DNA from: Oegoconia quadripuncta
Lineage: Eukaryota > Arthropoda > Insecta > Lepidoptera > Autostichidae
NCBI GenBank assembly: GCA_949316235.1
Contig: OX438744.1
Location: 36,204,778 to 36,268,777 of the forward strand
Direction: 5' to 3'
DNA length: 64,000 nucleotides
In this document: in pieces, positions 52,762-63,705 of the stretch
How positions within the stretch are numbered: position 1 is the first letter of the stretch
Layout: each line of letters starts with the position of its first letter
The notes under the pieces: generated by a model
Databases searched by the model: none
Told to the model about the DNA's origin: nothing
What the model saw: only the letters and a program-made list of their open reading frames with translations
Position numbers and translations under genes: made by a program

Positions 52762-53172
52762 TTAGGTCCTTACCTATGAAATTGGCGTTTTGTATGAAGA
52801 ATTTCATTAAGACTGTTTTCTCCATACAAACATTTTTGTTTTTTTTTTGGGAACGGCAAATCCAAATTTAGCTAAGCTTTGTGTATATTATTAAGTTAAG
52901 TATAGGCAGCGTTAATTTATAAAAGTAACCGCTTTATAAAAGTTTCAGCTAATCTAAGAAAATGATTATGGGAAGCATATGAAAAGAGCTCTGTTCAAAT
53001 TTTTTTTATTGTGTGGTTTAGCCCAGAAATTTAAAAATATTTCATGTGAAACCTTGAAATAATATTCCATTTTCCAAATAAAAAACAAATTTGGATATAG
53101 CTTTGAAAATCGCAGGAATTGGTACATATGATTCACGAAGAAAAATCTCCAATTTCATAGGTAAAGACCCAA
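52762..53172. mobile_element. 411-bp MITE, complete
   Basis: Ends TTAGGTCCTTACCTATGAAA and the inverse of TTGGGTCTTTACCTATGAAA, with TATTA-like bases outside. The inner sequence includes TTTCATGTGAAACCTTGAAA. A truncated copy lies at 17276. No ORF. The superfamily is undetermined. Confidence 0.75.
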
Positions 53173-53179
53173 TATTAAC

Positions 53180-54330
53180 TATAAACATTTAGTCATACGA
53201 CATGCATTGGTAATATTCAAAGGAACTTAATACAACCTAACTGCTCATATCAGCACAGGTTTCTGTAAAAGCGCAAATTTTGGCCTGAGCATTGAAGCAT
53301 ACGCTTTAACAATAAAATTACAGAACATGTATTCAGTTTAACGGACAAAATTTTGAAACTCAATTTAAAAAGGGGTTATTGAATAATAGATGATTATTAA
53401 AGTGATAAAGAGGTCTGGTGTTGATAATACCAAATACAAGTCGTTAACTACGGTCCTATCTTATCTCAAATAAGTGTGAAGTATCGTATGAGCGCGCTTC
53501 CTCTAGCCTCATCATCGCTTAATATTGGGAATGAGGTCAACACCTCATGCATAAAATATAATTATTTTATTATTAATATTCTTTTTATTTAAATAAGCAT
53601 ACATTAAAGTTAAAGTCGATTCTGTAAAGCTGAGGTACTACTCGATTCAATTCAAATGACCATGAACTTGACGGAATGCTATTTTTCGATATCTCCAAAA
53701 GAGCGCCAAGCTCGGGGGCGCGGGGCGGATTGATTTAAATATATGAAATGACATTTGAAAACTCTTAACGATTTCAGGTCGTTGAAATTTTGATACCTAT
53801 GGCTTGTTTTGATTTGCATGACATGAATAATGCAATAGATCTAGCGCGTTAGGCCTTCTATCTGGAGGTAATGTAGATCTTACTTCATCTGCATGCGACC
53901 ATCTGCATTGTTATAAAGTAAATACCCAAATGGAATAACGATGAAGTACCTAAACTCATAATAACGTTTTTTAACTTATTCCAAAATAAATCTCCCCTTT
54001 GTTGCGGACTTTACGAAAGAATTATGTGTCGCAGTACGCCACACGTGACAAATATCTGTTTTCTGTTAATGCGGTATTTTTACGGATGGTTAAAAACGCT
54101 AATAAAAGTGTCGTATTAATTTGAGAGGATATTTATGTGTACAAAGAACCACGGTTGAAGCGCAAGGTCGATACTCGATGGGAGAGTCGTTATACCTAAC
54201 CAAGGTTAGGATTTTTGGGGTTACTGTCCGGGGTGGCAGATGTCGAGTATTTGCTTGTCCCGTAACACAATGTGACCAGGGTCACTAATGTGCATATGTT
54301 TTGTTATAGTAGATTGTTAACCAAGGGCTG
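53180..54330. other. Mostly unclassified; degenerate SINE-A at 53445-53555
   Basis: GTCCTATCTTATCTC, GAGCGCGCTTCC and GAATGAGGTCAACACC followed by CATGCATAAAA mark an old SINE-A 3' half. It resembles the 51900-52020 subtype. The rest is AT-rich and unassigned. Confidence 0.4.
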
Positions 54331-54336
54331 TATGAC

Positions 54337-54378
54337 ATCAATTGCATACGAGGTTTTTGGCGCCCGAGTATGCAATTG
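54337..54378. repeat. 13-bp perfect hairpin
   Basis: ATCAATTGCATAC and GTATGCAATTGAT flank an 18-nt GC-richer loop (GAGGTTTTTGGCGCCCGA). Confidence 0.8.
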
Positions 54379-54727
54379 ATGCTTACACCCGAGATAAACA
54401 CTCTGCTTTACATATCGATTGTGAGGTAAGTAAAAACAAGAAAGCAGGTTTCTATGAACATTTATTAAAGAGAAACATGTGTATTTAATTAAAATTATGG
54501 CACGCAAACGCGTCAAATCGTGCTGGCCAGTTTGATTTTTAAATCGATTTCAACTAACATACGATGTGACTGCGAAACAAATAGTTCGATATTTAAAATA
54601 AAATCTTCTTAAATTCTAATATAAATTGTCTCGATTCCGATTCGAGTAAATAATCGATACCGAGAAAAAAAAAACTTTTTAAAAATATTCTTCTTGCAGT
54701 ATAAGTATGACAGTTCTTTTTTCAAAT

Positions 54728-54790
54728 TCCAAAACCTATGCTGTAATGTTAACATTACATGGTAGGTTTTGAAACCTATGCTGTAATGAT
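54728..54790. repeat. Direct repeat with inner palindrome
   Basis: AAAACCTATGCTGTAATG at about 54730 and AAACCTATGCTGTAATG at about 54770 flank the perfect palindrome TGTAATGTTAACATTACA. Confidence 0.75.
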
Positions 54791-54977
54791 ATCCATACAT
54801 CCCGGCATTGAGGGAAGTAAGTGACTACTTACAGAGCAAGAGATATGTAAAATACATTACTATCTAGTTACTTGCAGTTGACGATCTACCACTAGTCGAG
54901 ATTCGTGCAATGAGTGCTCCATATGTTATCAGTAGTTCCTCTATAGTATAGTAATCAATTATTTCAAAAGGTTCTTC

Positions 54978-55110
54978 ATCATCATATTACCACTGGACGT
55001 CCACAGCTGAACATAGGCCTCCTACATAGATTTCCAGAGTGACCGGTCCCGGACCGGTGCGACTTCCCGCGACTTCGTCATCCGTCCACCTTGTATTGTG
55101 AGTGAAGTTT
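54978..55110 (-). pseudogene. RTE-type LINE 3' end
   Basis: The minus strand reads RWTDDEVAGSR and later TLEIYVGGLCSAVDVQW, then stop and an ATATGATGATGA tail. The motif order matches 16362-16480. Some residues between the motifs are frameshifted. Confidence 0.6.
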
Positions 55111-55164
55111 CGAAGGGTTAATTATTTGAAAACTAGACAATTGGTCTAGTGCTCCAATTTAGAT

Positions 55165-55499
55165 CAGCATCATCATCATCATCAGCCCGTAAACACCCCA
55201 ATGCAGGGATATAGGCCTTTCCTCGTAATGAGTATGGGCCATAGTCCAGCACGCTGGCACAGATATAGTACTAACGTACGCTGGCTCAATACGGGTTGGG
55301 GACTTCACATGCCTTTGAGTTTTTATTTCTCAGGCATGCAGGTTTCCTCAGGAGGCTTCCTTCACAGTTCAAGAGCAGTCGGATAAATGCACATAAGTAA
55401 TAAAATTTAAAACTCATCGGTACATGGCCTGTCTGGGAATCGAACCCGGACCTCCCAAATTGGGAGACCGCGTCTTAACAGCTGAGACACCGACGATCC
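55165..55499 (-). mobile_element. SINE-D, full length with perfect 11-bp TSD
   Basis: CCAATTTAGAT occurs at 55154-55164 and 55500-55510. The head has A box region TGTCTCAGCTG (changed) and B box GGTTCGATTCCC on minus; the tail is (ATG)n. A short extra ACAGATATAGTACTAACG lies in the middle. Confidence 0.9.
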
Positions 55500-55509
55500 C
55501 CAATTTAGA

Positions 55510-55830
55510 TATACATTTTTACATTATACATAGATTACATTTCACCGTCCCATTATGATATTATATTATATTATTACTGTTATGAATATTACCAAAGTCA
55601 AAAATTTAAGGTAGTTCATTAGACTTCTGTATGTTTCGGTTTACTGTATTTTTTAAAAGATATACACTATTTATTTAATATATGGTTGCATAGTGGACAA
55701 TTTATTTAATGTCAACTTCCGAAAATGATCACCGAGAATAACCACGTTGCAAATTTCAACATTTGTTATCGTTGCAATAATGTCAAATATTCTTCGGGCA
55801 CAGACATTTCTAAAAAGGTTTGAAAAACAT
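55510..55830. other. No feature supported
   Basis: An AT-rich spacer. Confidence 0.3.
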
Positions 55831-55834
55831 ACCA

Positions 55835-55985
55835 CCGTCGAGTATAATCCCTCGTAACACCATCGCTGCGCGTGATTCACTCCCGGGCGATTTCCGTTGC
55901 GCGCGCCGTTCTAATTTTAAATACGAACCCCTTTTCGAAAATGGAATAAAATCCGTCGGCGCGCACGCCGCGAACGCATCCTTTT
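55835..55985. other. CpG-rich patch
   Basis: CGATTTCCGTTGCGCGCGCC and ATCCGTCGGCGCGCACGCC lie 70 bp apart in otherwise AT-rich DNA. It could be a promoter-like host element or the end of an unrecognised TE. Nothing decides it. Confidence 0.3.
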
Positions 55986-56144
55986 TATTATTTTAGGGCC
56001 GTCTCAACATCCAATGGCAGCGACTTAGAAGATTGATGGCTAACAGTGGCCCAGATTTGTGTAGACATAAAAGGAATAATGGAGGAAATATGTCTCAAAG
56101 TTTGTTTCGAGTTACTCCGTGATCCGCGAAAATCTGAACAATGT

Positions 56145-56375
56145 AAGACTTAACTGCGACAAACACTATTGCGAAAGACTGAACTGCGAAAGATGGAACT
56201 GCGACAGTGCCGAACTGCGACAGATCTGAACTGCGAAAGACTTAACTGCGACAGGACTGTTATATAGGTCAGGTTAACTTTGTTTGTTAATTAGGTTAGG
56301 TTGGAAACATGAGAAACATGCCAGAACCGAATCGCTCCGTTCTAATGAAACATTGATATAACAGTCCTGTCGCAG
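56145..56375. repeat. AACTGCGA tandem repeat with 20-bp inverted repeat
   Basis: About seven imperfect 17-25-bp units built on AACTGCGA(A/C)AGA span 56145-56260. Bases 56246-56265 are the exact inverse of 56356-56375, so the last unit is copied back 90 bp downstream. Confidence 0.8.
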
Positions 56376-56783
56376 TCTATATACATACATGTGTGGTTTA
56401 AAGGCTGAAGAAAACGAATCAGTACAATCTTATACTACGTACTTTTCTTTACCGTGCTTATACCTATAGTGAAACCAGTGGTGCCGGCGACCTTCGCACT
56501 GCTTCGTCTTTCCTTACTAATCCCAAACAACGCAGATACGACACAATTCTGATGCGGAAATTTGTAATTTCTTATCTGTTTTTACCTACGATATTTTTTG
56601 CGTTCTAAACGCACACTTCGAAGTAGAATTCAAAGTACTTTGAGATAAAATTTAAAGAAGTTTTAACAGATTTTTTGAATTTACAACCTTCCTTTTTTGT
56701 GATGGAATAGAGACGCGATTGACCACAACCTCACCTGTAAGAAAGATTTGAGACGTAACCAGCATTCTGAATCTCAATTATAC

Positions 56784-57060
56784 CTACTTCCACATCTGCC
56801 TCAGCAGCACTTGCGCACCGGATGACGCTCGTGTATATTTAGCGTCGACATCAGGTTCACGGACGCCGGTGCAGACGCCGCCCGGCGGCCATCTTGCTTT
56901 TGTTGCAACACTGCAGTTTAAATGTAGACTAGCCGCCAAGCAGAGTTTTGCCGGCGTGATGACGTAGGGGAAAATTATGCCAATCTGATATCTGAACGAT
57001 GTTTCGATAGATAAAATGTTATCCTCCTCTCTCCTCAAACTCAGTAGTCCCGACATTGTT
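56784..57060. other. GC-richer unclassified segment
   Basis: GCCGGTGCAGACGCCGCCCG and CGGCCATCTTGC stand out. A 90-codon minus frame covers it but has no known motif. A faint Rep-G-like GCGATTGACCACAACC lies just upstream at 56715. Confidence 0.3.
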
Positions 57061-57464
57061 ATTTGGAGATTATAGTTTCTTAAATAACAAAGAAATTATG
57101 CTGCGAAGAAGCTTAATGTGGTAGATTTTATAATGAGGTGTCCTCAACTGGTGATTCCCCACTTTCGACTTTAGAAGCATACAATTCAAAGGCTAGTAAA
57201 AGATGTCCTCAATTGAGCCCTATCCCAATTTTACTTAGATGCTTAGCTACATGATCCGTCAAAGCTAAAAATGTTTTATTCTGTCAGTATTCTTAAAAAA
57301 AAAGATACAATAATTAAGCTTGTTCTTGTTTAACCATGTTTTGTATACATGCTTGGGATTCCAATCCAGTTCGAATCTAAGTTAACTTTAAGATCTTCTC
57401 ATGTACGATTGTAATCTGTTTTGTGTACCAATAAATAAAATAAAATATTTACCTATATCATATT

Positions 57465-57598
57465 CTAGGTCGTCCGTCCCAACTTTGTACACGTTGCGAG
57501 TGGACGTCCACGCTGCGCATGCCGGTGCGTGGTCTCCACTCGAGAACTTTAATGCCTCACCAGCCATCAGTTTTTCGAGCTTTGTGCCCTGCCCAAAA
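57465..57598 (-). pseudogene. RTE-type LINE fragment
   Basis: The minus frame reads GHKARKTDGW, stop, GIKVLEWRPRTGMRSVD. This is the GHIARRTDGRW...KVLEWRPRTGxRSV stretch that precedes RWTDDLVK in the 47595-47890 copy. It ends against Pal-H. Confidence 0.6.
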
Positions 57599-57662
57599 CT
57601 TTTTGATCAAATTCGACTATGGTTCCTTGGGAAAAGTTGTTCGTAATCAAGAGTGGAGTGGA
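57599..57662. repeat. Pal-H end fragment
   Basis: TTTTTGATCAAATTCGACTA, GGTTCCTTGGGAAAAGTTG and TTCGTAATCAAGAGTGGAG. Confidence 0.6.
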
Positions 57663-57925
57663 GTCAATGCAGAGGAGCTCCCCTCTGGTTAGGCTAGGCA
57701 GAATGATAAAATTTGCTATAAAATGAGAAAAAATACAACTACAAAATAGTAATTTATACCCTTATAGCAATGCCCCAAACTGTCTAAAATATTTCTATTC
57801 ACATTAGTATAAATCAGCTGTCTTGACAATGCATTTCTAGGCAAGCTTACAATTTGCTAGGGTAGGCACTGCCTTTCTGCATATATGGAGGGCACGCAAC
57901 TGCTAGTTAGTGCAGTTTCCAATAA

Positions 57926-58158
57926 TAAATAAATAAATATTTCGGACACTTACACCAATCATCTAGTCCCAAACTAAGCAAAGCTTGTGCTATGGATACT
58001 AGATAACGGATAAACATACATAAATATTTATATAAATATCCGTGACTTGGAAATTAATGTTCGTATTCATCACACAAACATTTACCCCTCGCGGGATTCG
58101 AACCCGCAACCGTTAGTTTCGATGACAGGGTCACTATCCACTACACCAATCGGTCGTC
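57926..58158 (-). mobile_element. SINE-B, full length
   Basis: Near-identical to 12498-12731 with intact boxes (GGGATTCGAACCCGC; CCACTACACCAATCGGTCG). Confidence 0.85.
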
Positions 58159-58254
58159 ATAAAATAATGTAGGAAATATCCGCTATACATAACGATCCGC
58201 CTAGGTATTTCCTGAAATGGCTAATTCAACGATCTGCCTGCGACATATACACAT

Positions 58255-58350
58255 TACAAATATTCATAACTCAGGTACACATGTCGGTATTCGTATATAT
58301 AGCATATATATAGCATATAGCGGGATGCGAACCCGCGACCTCTAACAGAT
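58255..58350 (-). mobile_element. SINE-C, degenerate fragment
   Basis: CATAACTCAGGTACACATG, a TATATAGCA expansion, then AGCGGGATGCGAACCCGCG. Confidence 0.6.
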
Positions 58351-58694
58351 CGATTGAAACATCCCGACTCAATTCAGACTAATAATGAGTATTTCAGTAT
58401 TGCAGACAATTACCACAAACAATAAAGTGCAGCAAGGATCCGCATCAGAAGCGGGTAGCATTGAAAGTTCGTTGATATTAACGCACTTCCTGGCTTCTCG
58501 AGGCCGCGCGGGCGCCGATCGGCCATCTTGCATTTTTTTGACGTTTATTTCTGGCGGGATATTTTAGGGGATCACCATAAACTGAACTTTGTCAGATAGG
58601 CAAGTGTCTGAGATTCATGTAATTATGATTCTGAAGAAGCAAGGTACCCTTTATATAAATAGAGTGGGCCTCAAATTTGTTTAATTTCATCAAC

Positions 58695-59045
58695 TTATTT
58701 CATTTTATCAACTGCGTTAAACCACGGGCGCGCTTTGCAACCGAGAAATGCGTCAGAGAAAGGAATAAAATATTTTATTGCCTGACGCATCACATCGGTA
58801 ATGGCTATCGCGCAACTCGACGGATCGTCCGAAGAAAAACATGCCTGTCGCCAAGGATAGGATACAAAGAAGTTATGCATCTCATCCCAATCTGCTGACT
58901 TGTATCGCCATACTCGCCTGGTACCTCTGGGACTTAGTTCAGGCGGAGAGTAATTGGATACAGATTTCACCAGACAGTGGTCGGATGTCTCCAATGGCGA
59001 AAAGATCGAGACCATGTATCGGTCCGGATCGAATCGGATGTTTTA
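58695..59045 (-). pseudogene. LINE endonuclease-RT linker region
   Basis: An open minus frame reads DPDRYMVSIFSPLETSDHCL, VSNYSPPELSPRGTRRVW, RYKSADWDEMHNFF and PWRQACFSSDDPSSCA. SPLxxSDHxLV is the last conserved motif of the apurinic endonuclease domain (the SDH catalytic histidine), followed by the linker to the reverse transcriptase found in lepidopteran LINEs. No RT follows in frame, and a stop lies about 10 codons before the ATG. It is a middle fragment of a LINE ORF2, not a host gene. Confidence 0.7.
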
Positions 59046-59275
59046 ATATGTAACAGATTCGCAAGCGACAACTTAAGTTCAGTTCAATCTTGTGAACGAT
59101 TTATTATTACGAGCCTTAGTGACTTATCGGTGAACAATTAGACATATGATTAGAGAACAAAAATACGAGTAAAAATATGTGCCATAGTGTCAAAATACAG
59201 CGATATTTGGTATTGCTACAAAAAGATTCGAACCAATTTTTGAACTAAATCGGTAATACGTATACTTACATTTTT

Positions 59276-59538
59276 TTTATAAATAAATATCCTTGGACGT
59301 ACACACTATGCCATCTAGTTCCACATTAAGCAACTATTTGCTTGTGTTGTGGATTCCAGATGGTTGATATACTACATAAATATTTTTTTTTTGTAAATAA
59401 ATACTTATTATAAATGAACACATCCACAACTCGGGTACACATGTCCACATCATACAAACATATGCCCCTAGCGGGATTCAACCGCGACCTTTTGGTATAG
59501 TGGTCAAAGTTTCGAACCACTACACGAAACAGGTCGTC
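59276..59538 (-). mobile_element. SINE-C, full length
   Basis: Same layout as 32049-32308, with a damaged B box (GGGATTCAACCGCG) and head CACTACACGAAACAGGTCG. Confidence 0.8.
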
Positions 59539-59549
59539 GACATTAAAGA

Positions 59550-60410
59550 TTTATTTGTCATTCCTTGACTGTTGTATGAAAGAATCAACTTGCGAAACAA
59601 TTAAAGAGCATATGATCTACTCGCGTCTTTATTTCAGTACACACAGTAAAATTAACACGGTTTATAAATGAAGTAATTTTAAAATTCATCACTCAAATGA
59701 CCGATTGATCAGTTTCCCTATTGACTTTTACTTGCTAGTCTTTCTGCATCAGAATAGGTAGCATTAGCAGTAGCGATAGCCATCTAGTGACAAAATACGA
59801 CATATCTCTCTCTCACTTCATTGAGTTCAAGAACGGTGCAAATAAGTGAGTAATGAGCTGTTACACAATCATCATCAACACACAAAACCTCAATCACATC
59901 ATCACACGTTTAAATCAACAGCTAAGTATAGTGATTTCCAAAGTGCACCGAACCTAAATCAAGGTCTAAATCATCATACATAGAACAATAACCAATACCT
60001 AACGTCAATCATCATTTGAGCAAACTAGAATAGAATCTCACTCGATAATGACACGCTTTAAAAGTCACAAGTAAAAATCTTACAAAATCACCTAGTATTG
60101 AACTTTTAAATATTTTTTTCAATACCAAATTTATGTTTTACAGATATGTATACAAAGGCTTATTTTTATAAATTTCAAACCTGAAATATAATTAAAAACT
60201 ATATTTTGGCATTTCCAAAATTACTCAACTTTATTCCCATGGCTTATAAACATCCCCTCGACAATATAACGAGAAGCCACCAGAAATGGTAAGGACGCAG
60301 TTACTTGTCTCTCACATATTTATTATTATGTAGGTAAGTACTTGTTTTGAAGCTGCAATTGAATACTTACCTGACGCAATCAGTACAAATTTACTTATTA
60401 TAACTATTTA
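59550..60410. other. No feature supported
   Basis: An AT-rich spacer with several ATCATCA runs. I see no coding or repeat family beyond this. Confidence 0.3.
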
Positions 60411-60496
60411 AAAAAGCGGCCAAGTGTGAATCGAGCCCGCTCACGGAGAGTTCCTTATTTTTTATTATATAAAAAGCGGAATGTTTTTTTTTACCC

Positions 60497-61066
60497 GCCT
60501 CCACACTCCTCCCACTGCCACTCCTGTAAGCCAGGATCAACAGTCATACTCTGCACGGCGCCTACTGAAGGTAGACGGAAGAAGTTGATACACCACGGAC
60601 AGCGCCACAACGCATGTTTAGGAAGCAAAAGGCTACCGTGAATAATAATGCCAATAGCAATCGTGGCAAAAGTTCCTAAAGGCATCGCCACTAAATCGGT
60701 GTAGAAGACCGAATGGTTATACGATGACACTTTATCCAGCATGACCCTCCTTATCCCACAAAATATGATGAGCAGTTTGCTATGTATATCCACATTCAGG
60801 GGAAGCCACCAACTTCATAGAGAAAAGCTTACCCCTGAAATTGTCATGACCGGTAATAAACTGCGACACACAGTGATCTACCTCCAACCAAGAACATTTT
60901 AATCGTTCCATGACATTGGGAAGAAACAGTACAGTTGACGGCCTTTATCAGTAGTCTCCCTGCGGTGCTGCCAATCTGAGAGAAGTCGCTCGTCTACACT
61001 ATCTTTAAATAGATGTTCGATCCTATTTTGATACCAACCCAAACCATAATCACACCATTCCCTTTC
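60497..61066 (-). pseudogene. LINE-Q C-terminus and 3' UTR
   Basis: The minus frames read WYQNRIEHLFKDSVDERLL and TTDKGRQLYCFFP, then after a frameshift MERLKCSWLEVDHCVSQFI, TGHDNFRGKLFSMKLVASPE, CGYT, stop, QTAHHILW. The FITGHDNFRGKLxxxxL...CGxxxQTAHHILW layout is the end of an RNase H domain followed by a zinc-knuckle tail. The UTR (60497-60640) matches 26140-26290 and 14492-14600. Several frameshifts and stops show it is dead. A 100-codon frame on the same strand (60491-60793) is a shadow in another phase. Confidence 0.7.
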
Positions 61067-61283
61067 TGCGATAAAAGGCAGAAAAAATGTTTGTTTGTTT
61101 TGGGTAAAAACTATTGCATATTAACTAATTGTTCTTTTAATATATCAAATGAATTCCAAATTTCTGACTAAGTTACTTTATGCCAAGGAGGGTAATATTT
61201 TGTTACCGAGTCTATAGTATAAAGTAACTTGGGCAGTCGGGTAAAAAATGATTTTTAGAGGCCAATTTTTAAAGGTAAAAATA

Positions 61284-61566
61284 TGACAATGCTATTAGCA
61301 TTGCTGTTTGGCGGCAGATTTAGATAAGATGGTGGTGGTAGCCAGGCGGTTAGTTTTCAAAAATGTTCCTGGCATTGTTATAAAATTCTTAATATTTCAG
61401 TAATTTGTTTCAACATTGTTGTGTTCCGGTTGTCAGAGATAAGATAGCCAGTCCCTCAAATAAGATGGAGTTTCCAGGTCAGTACGCTACTACCTTCGGC
61501 CGTATCTTCACTTAACAGCAGGTGTGATTGAGGTCAAGTGCAAACCCGTTGTGCATAAAAAAAACT
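61284..61566 (+). mobile_element. SINE-A with inverted 5' half
   Basis: 61284-61350 (ACAATGCTATTAGCATTGC to GCCAGGCGG) is in minus orientation. 61412-61566 (ACATTGTTGTGTTCCGG to GTGCATAAAAAAAA) is in plus orientation. The two parts are the adjacent 5' and 3' sides of the family, one of them flipped. Confidence 0.75.
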
Positions 61567-61739
61567 TGCAGCAGTTCTATCAACTTGATTGACATATAAC
61601 CTCTTAACTTTGATGATTAGTTATATAAACGGAGTAAGATAATTCTATTTATGGTATGAAAGAGAATATCTGGTGGAAGTCTGACTTTGTAAACAGAGTA
61701 CGGAACCAAAGTCATGGTAGGATCTAGCCTCTAAATTAT

Positions 61740-61940
61740 ATAAAAGAAAGCCGCTATATCCGCGTCTGTCTGTTTGTGTGCTTACTTGATCTAAACTACG
61801 CAATCGATTTTGATACGGTTTTCACTATCACTTACAGTATTTCATCCGGAAGATTTATATGCACAATATAAATGATATTTCATATTTTATTTCGGAATCC
61901 ACGCGGACGAAGTTGCGGGAGGAAAACTAGTATTACGCGT
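61740..61940. repeat. Rep-I, diverged
   Basis: CGCGTCTGTCTGTTTGTGTG, CAATCGATTTTGATACGG and CACGCGGACGAAGTTGCGG, an inverse CCGCGACTTCGTCCGCG. Confidence 0.5.
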
Positions 61941-62331
61941 ACTTATGACTTCATGTATACATCTTACATCAGATAAGTGGAAAGTCTAGAGCAGTTGTTT
62001 CATGAACTTTAATTTACATTTCCGTGAATGTCTGGAACGACGAGTGAAGATGCGATGCAAGCGGATTCACAATAAGTAACATGCTATAACTGTTCGCAGT
62101 GCGCATGCGCGACCTACCGCAATGTACTGCGTGCGCTCAAGGGCAGAACAAGGCAGCTGTTGACCTGATATGCATGACAAAGTTTCTTCTGTCTTTCTGT
62201 CCATGGGGATGAGATATCTACGACTTAATATCACTACGCTATTTATAGACCTTAGCGATCGGTGCCATAAAAATGCATTGCATGCATCTTTTATTTTTAT
62301 AATAAAATGAGATTTCCTTACAATAATATCA

Positions 62332-62812
62332 GTTAATGGTGTCGATTCGGATGTACATCAACTAAACTAAACGAAACTAAAACCAGTTCTAAAGTAGTAC
62401 TGTCTCTTTCTCCCTGAAACAGTACGATGCGACGGCACCACTCCAAAACTAGTTTTAGTTTAGTTTAGTTGGTGTACATCCGAATCGACACCATTCTCAA
62501 CTTTCGTTTAATATTCCTTGACACCCTGCCTAAGAGAATGTAGGTATATGTGTTTCGATTTTATAAAATGATTCTATTCGGGTATTTTGGGGATATTTCT
62601 TAAATCATTCAACTGGACATAGGTCTCCCGAATACTCCCCATTAATTTCCAAAGCGACCGGTCGGAAGCGGCACACAAAAAAGCAACGAGTTCCTGCGAC
62701 CAAGCCTATGTTCAGCAGTGGATATTGGCTGCTATTTTAAGCACCAAAGTCTAATTATTCCTAGGCTACAAGATAGCCATGCCATAGCCGTACGGATAAA
62801 CAATACTTTGTT
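62332..62812. mobile_element. 480-bp element with a terminal palindrome (copy 2)
   Basis: Inverted relative to 41656-42147. The fold-back lies at 62338-62494 (GGTGTCGATTCGGATGTACA and inverse). The body contains GACACCCTGCCTAAGAG, CCGGTCGGAAGCGGCACAC and ATAGCCATGCCATAGCCG. The outer flanks differ from copy 1, which fixes both ends to within a few bases. Confidence 0.75.
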
Positions 62813-62824
62813 CCAATATATATA

Positions 62825-63700
62825 TAGCACACACACTCATACACTCACACACACAAAACACGACATTGCGAAATTCATACATACGACGATTATTTGACAT
62901 TGATTGAATTATTTGACCATTTTTTTATTTGTAATATTACTTATCGACTAAATTATTTATTATTACTTAGTTTGTCTCGCCATTCACTTTTGCCTCTAGA
63001 TTGTATAGTGATTATTATTTATGAGTGACTTTCCACCTAATTATTTTTTTTAAGAGAATTGTAATGAAAAATGAGAATCTGTAATTGGCATGACTTTGGC
63101 TTGTAAATTTTGTGTAATATTTTTTATAATGATGCTGTTGATTCTGTAAAATTATCAATAAAAAAAAAATAGGTTAATCAATACCTGTACGTCACAGATA
63201 TTGCTAATTAAACATTTTGTGTACCCAGTCCCAGTGGTATGCCGTGTTTCATTTACAACAAAAATCTCCAATCTTCTGTCACATGCATCAAATTAACATT
63301 GTTGAGAATATTCTGTTCCATCAGTCCGTGCATCAAAGATTTAAATCTAAATGCCTCTATGTGTTTCGATGTTCGTAACAGGAGTGAACATCAGTCGTCT
63401 GCGCACGAATCGCCCGTCAAGGCCGGCCGTTTGCGCATGCCCTTTGAGAAACTGAACTGTTAAATACCAAACGATTTTATGCTGTTTCAATATATTTCCT
63501 TTGTTTAGTATTTTTACTTAATATTTCCAAAAACTCAGCCTGGATTGTCAGCACCTCTTTCAACTCATGAGAAAAGTTTAGTGTGAAGTTTTTTTTTTTA
63601 TTTAATATAATTAAAAAATACTTAGTTGTACAGTCTTCAGACTTTCACCGTTCAAACGGTTCACCGTTTCAGACTGTATAGACCATCTCAATACGAATTT
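62825..63700. other. No feature supported
   Basis: An AT-rich spacer with a short run AATAAAAAAAAAATAGG at 63158-63174, possibly a retrotransposed poly(A) end. A 74-codon ORF (63239-63463) has no recognisable motif. Confidence 0.3.
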
Positions 63701-63705
63701 TATAT

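Noticed and set aside
60491..60793. 100-codon minus ORF
   Set aside because: It is out of phase with the LINE-Q motifs QTAHHILW on the same strand and covers the LINE UTR.
63239..63463. 74-codon ORF near the right end
   Set aside because: No domain, no conservation that I can see, and no promoter or splice context.
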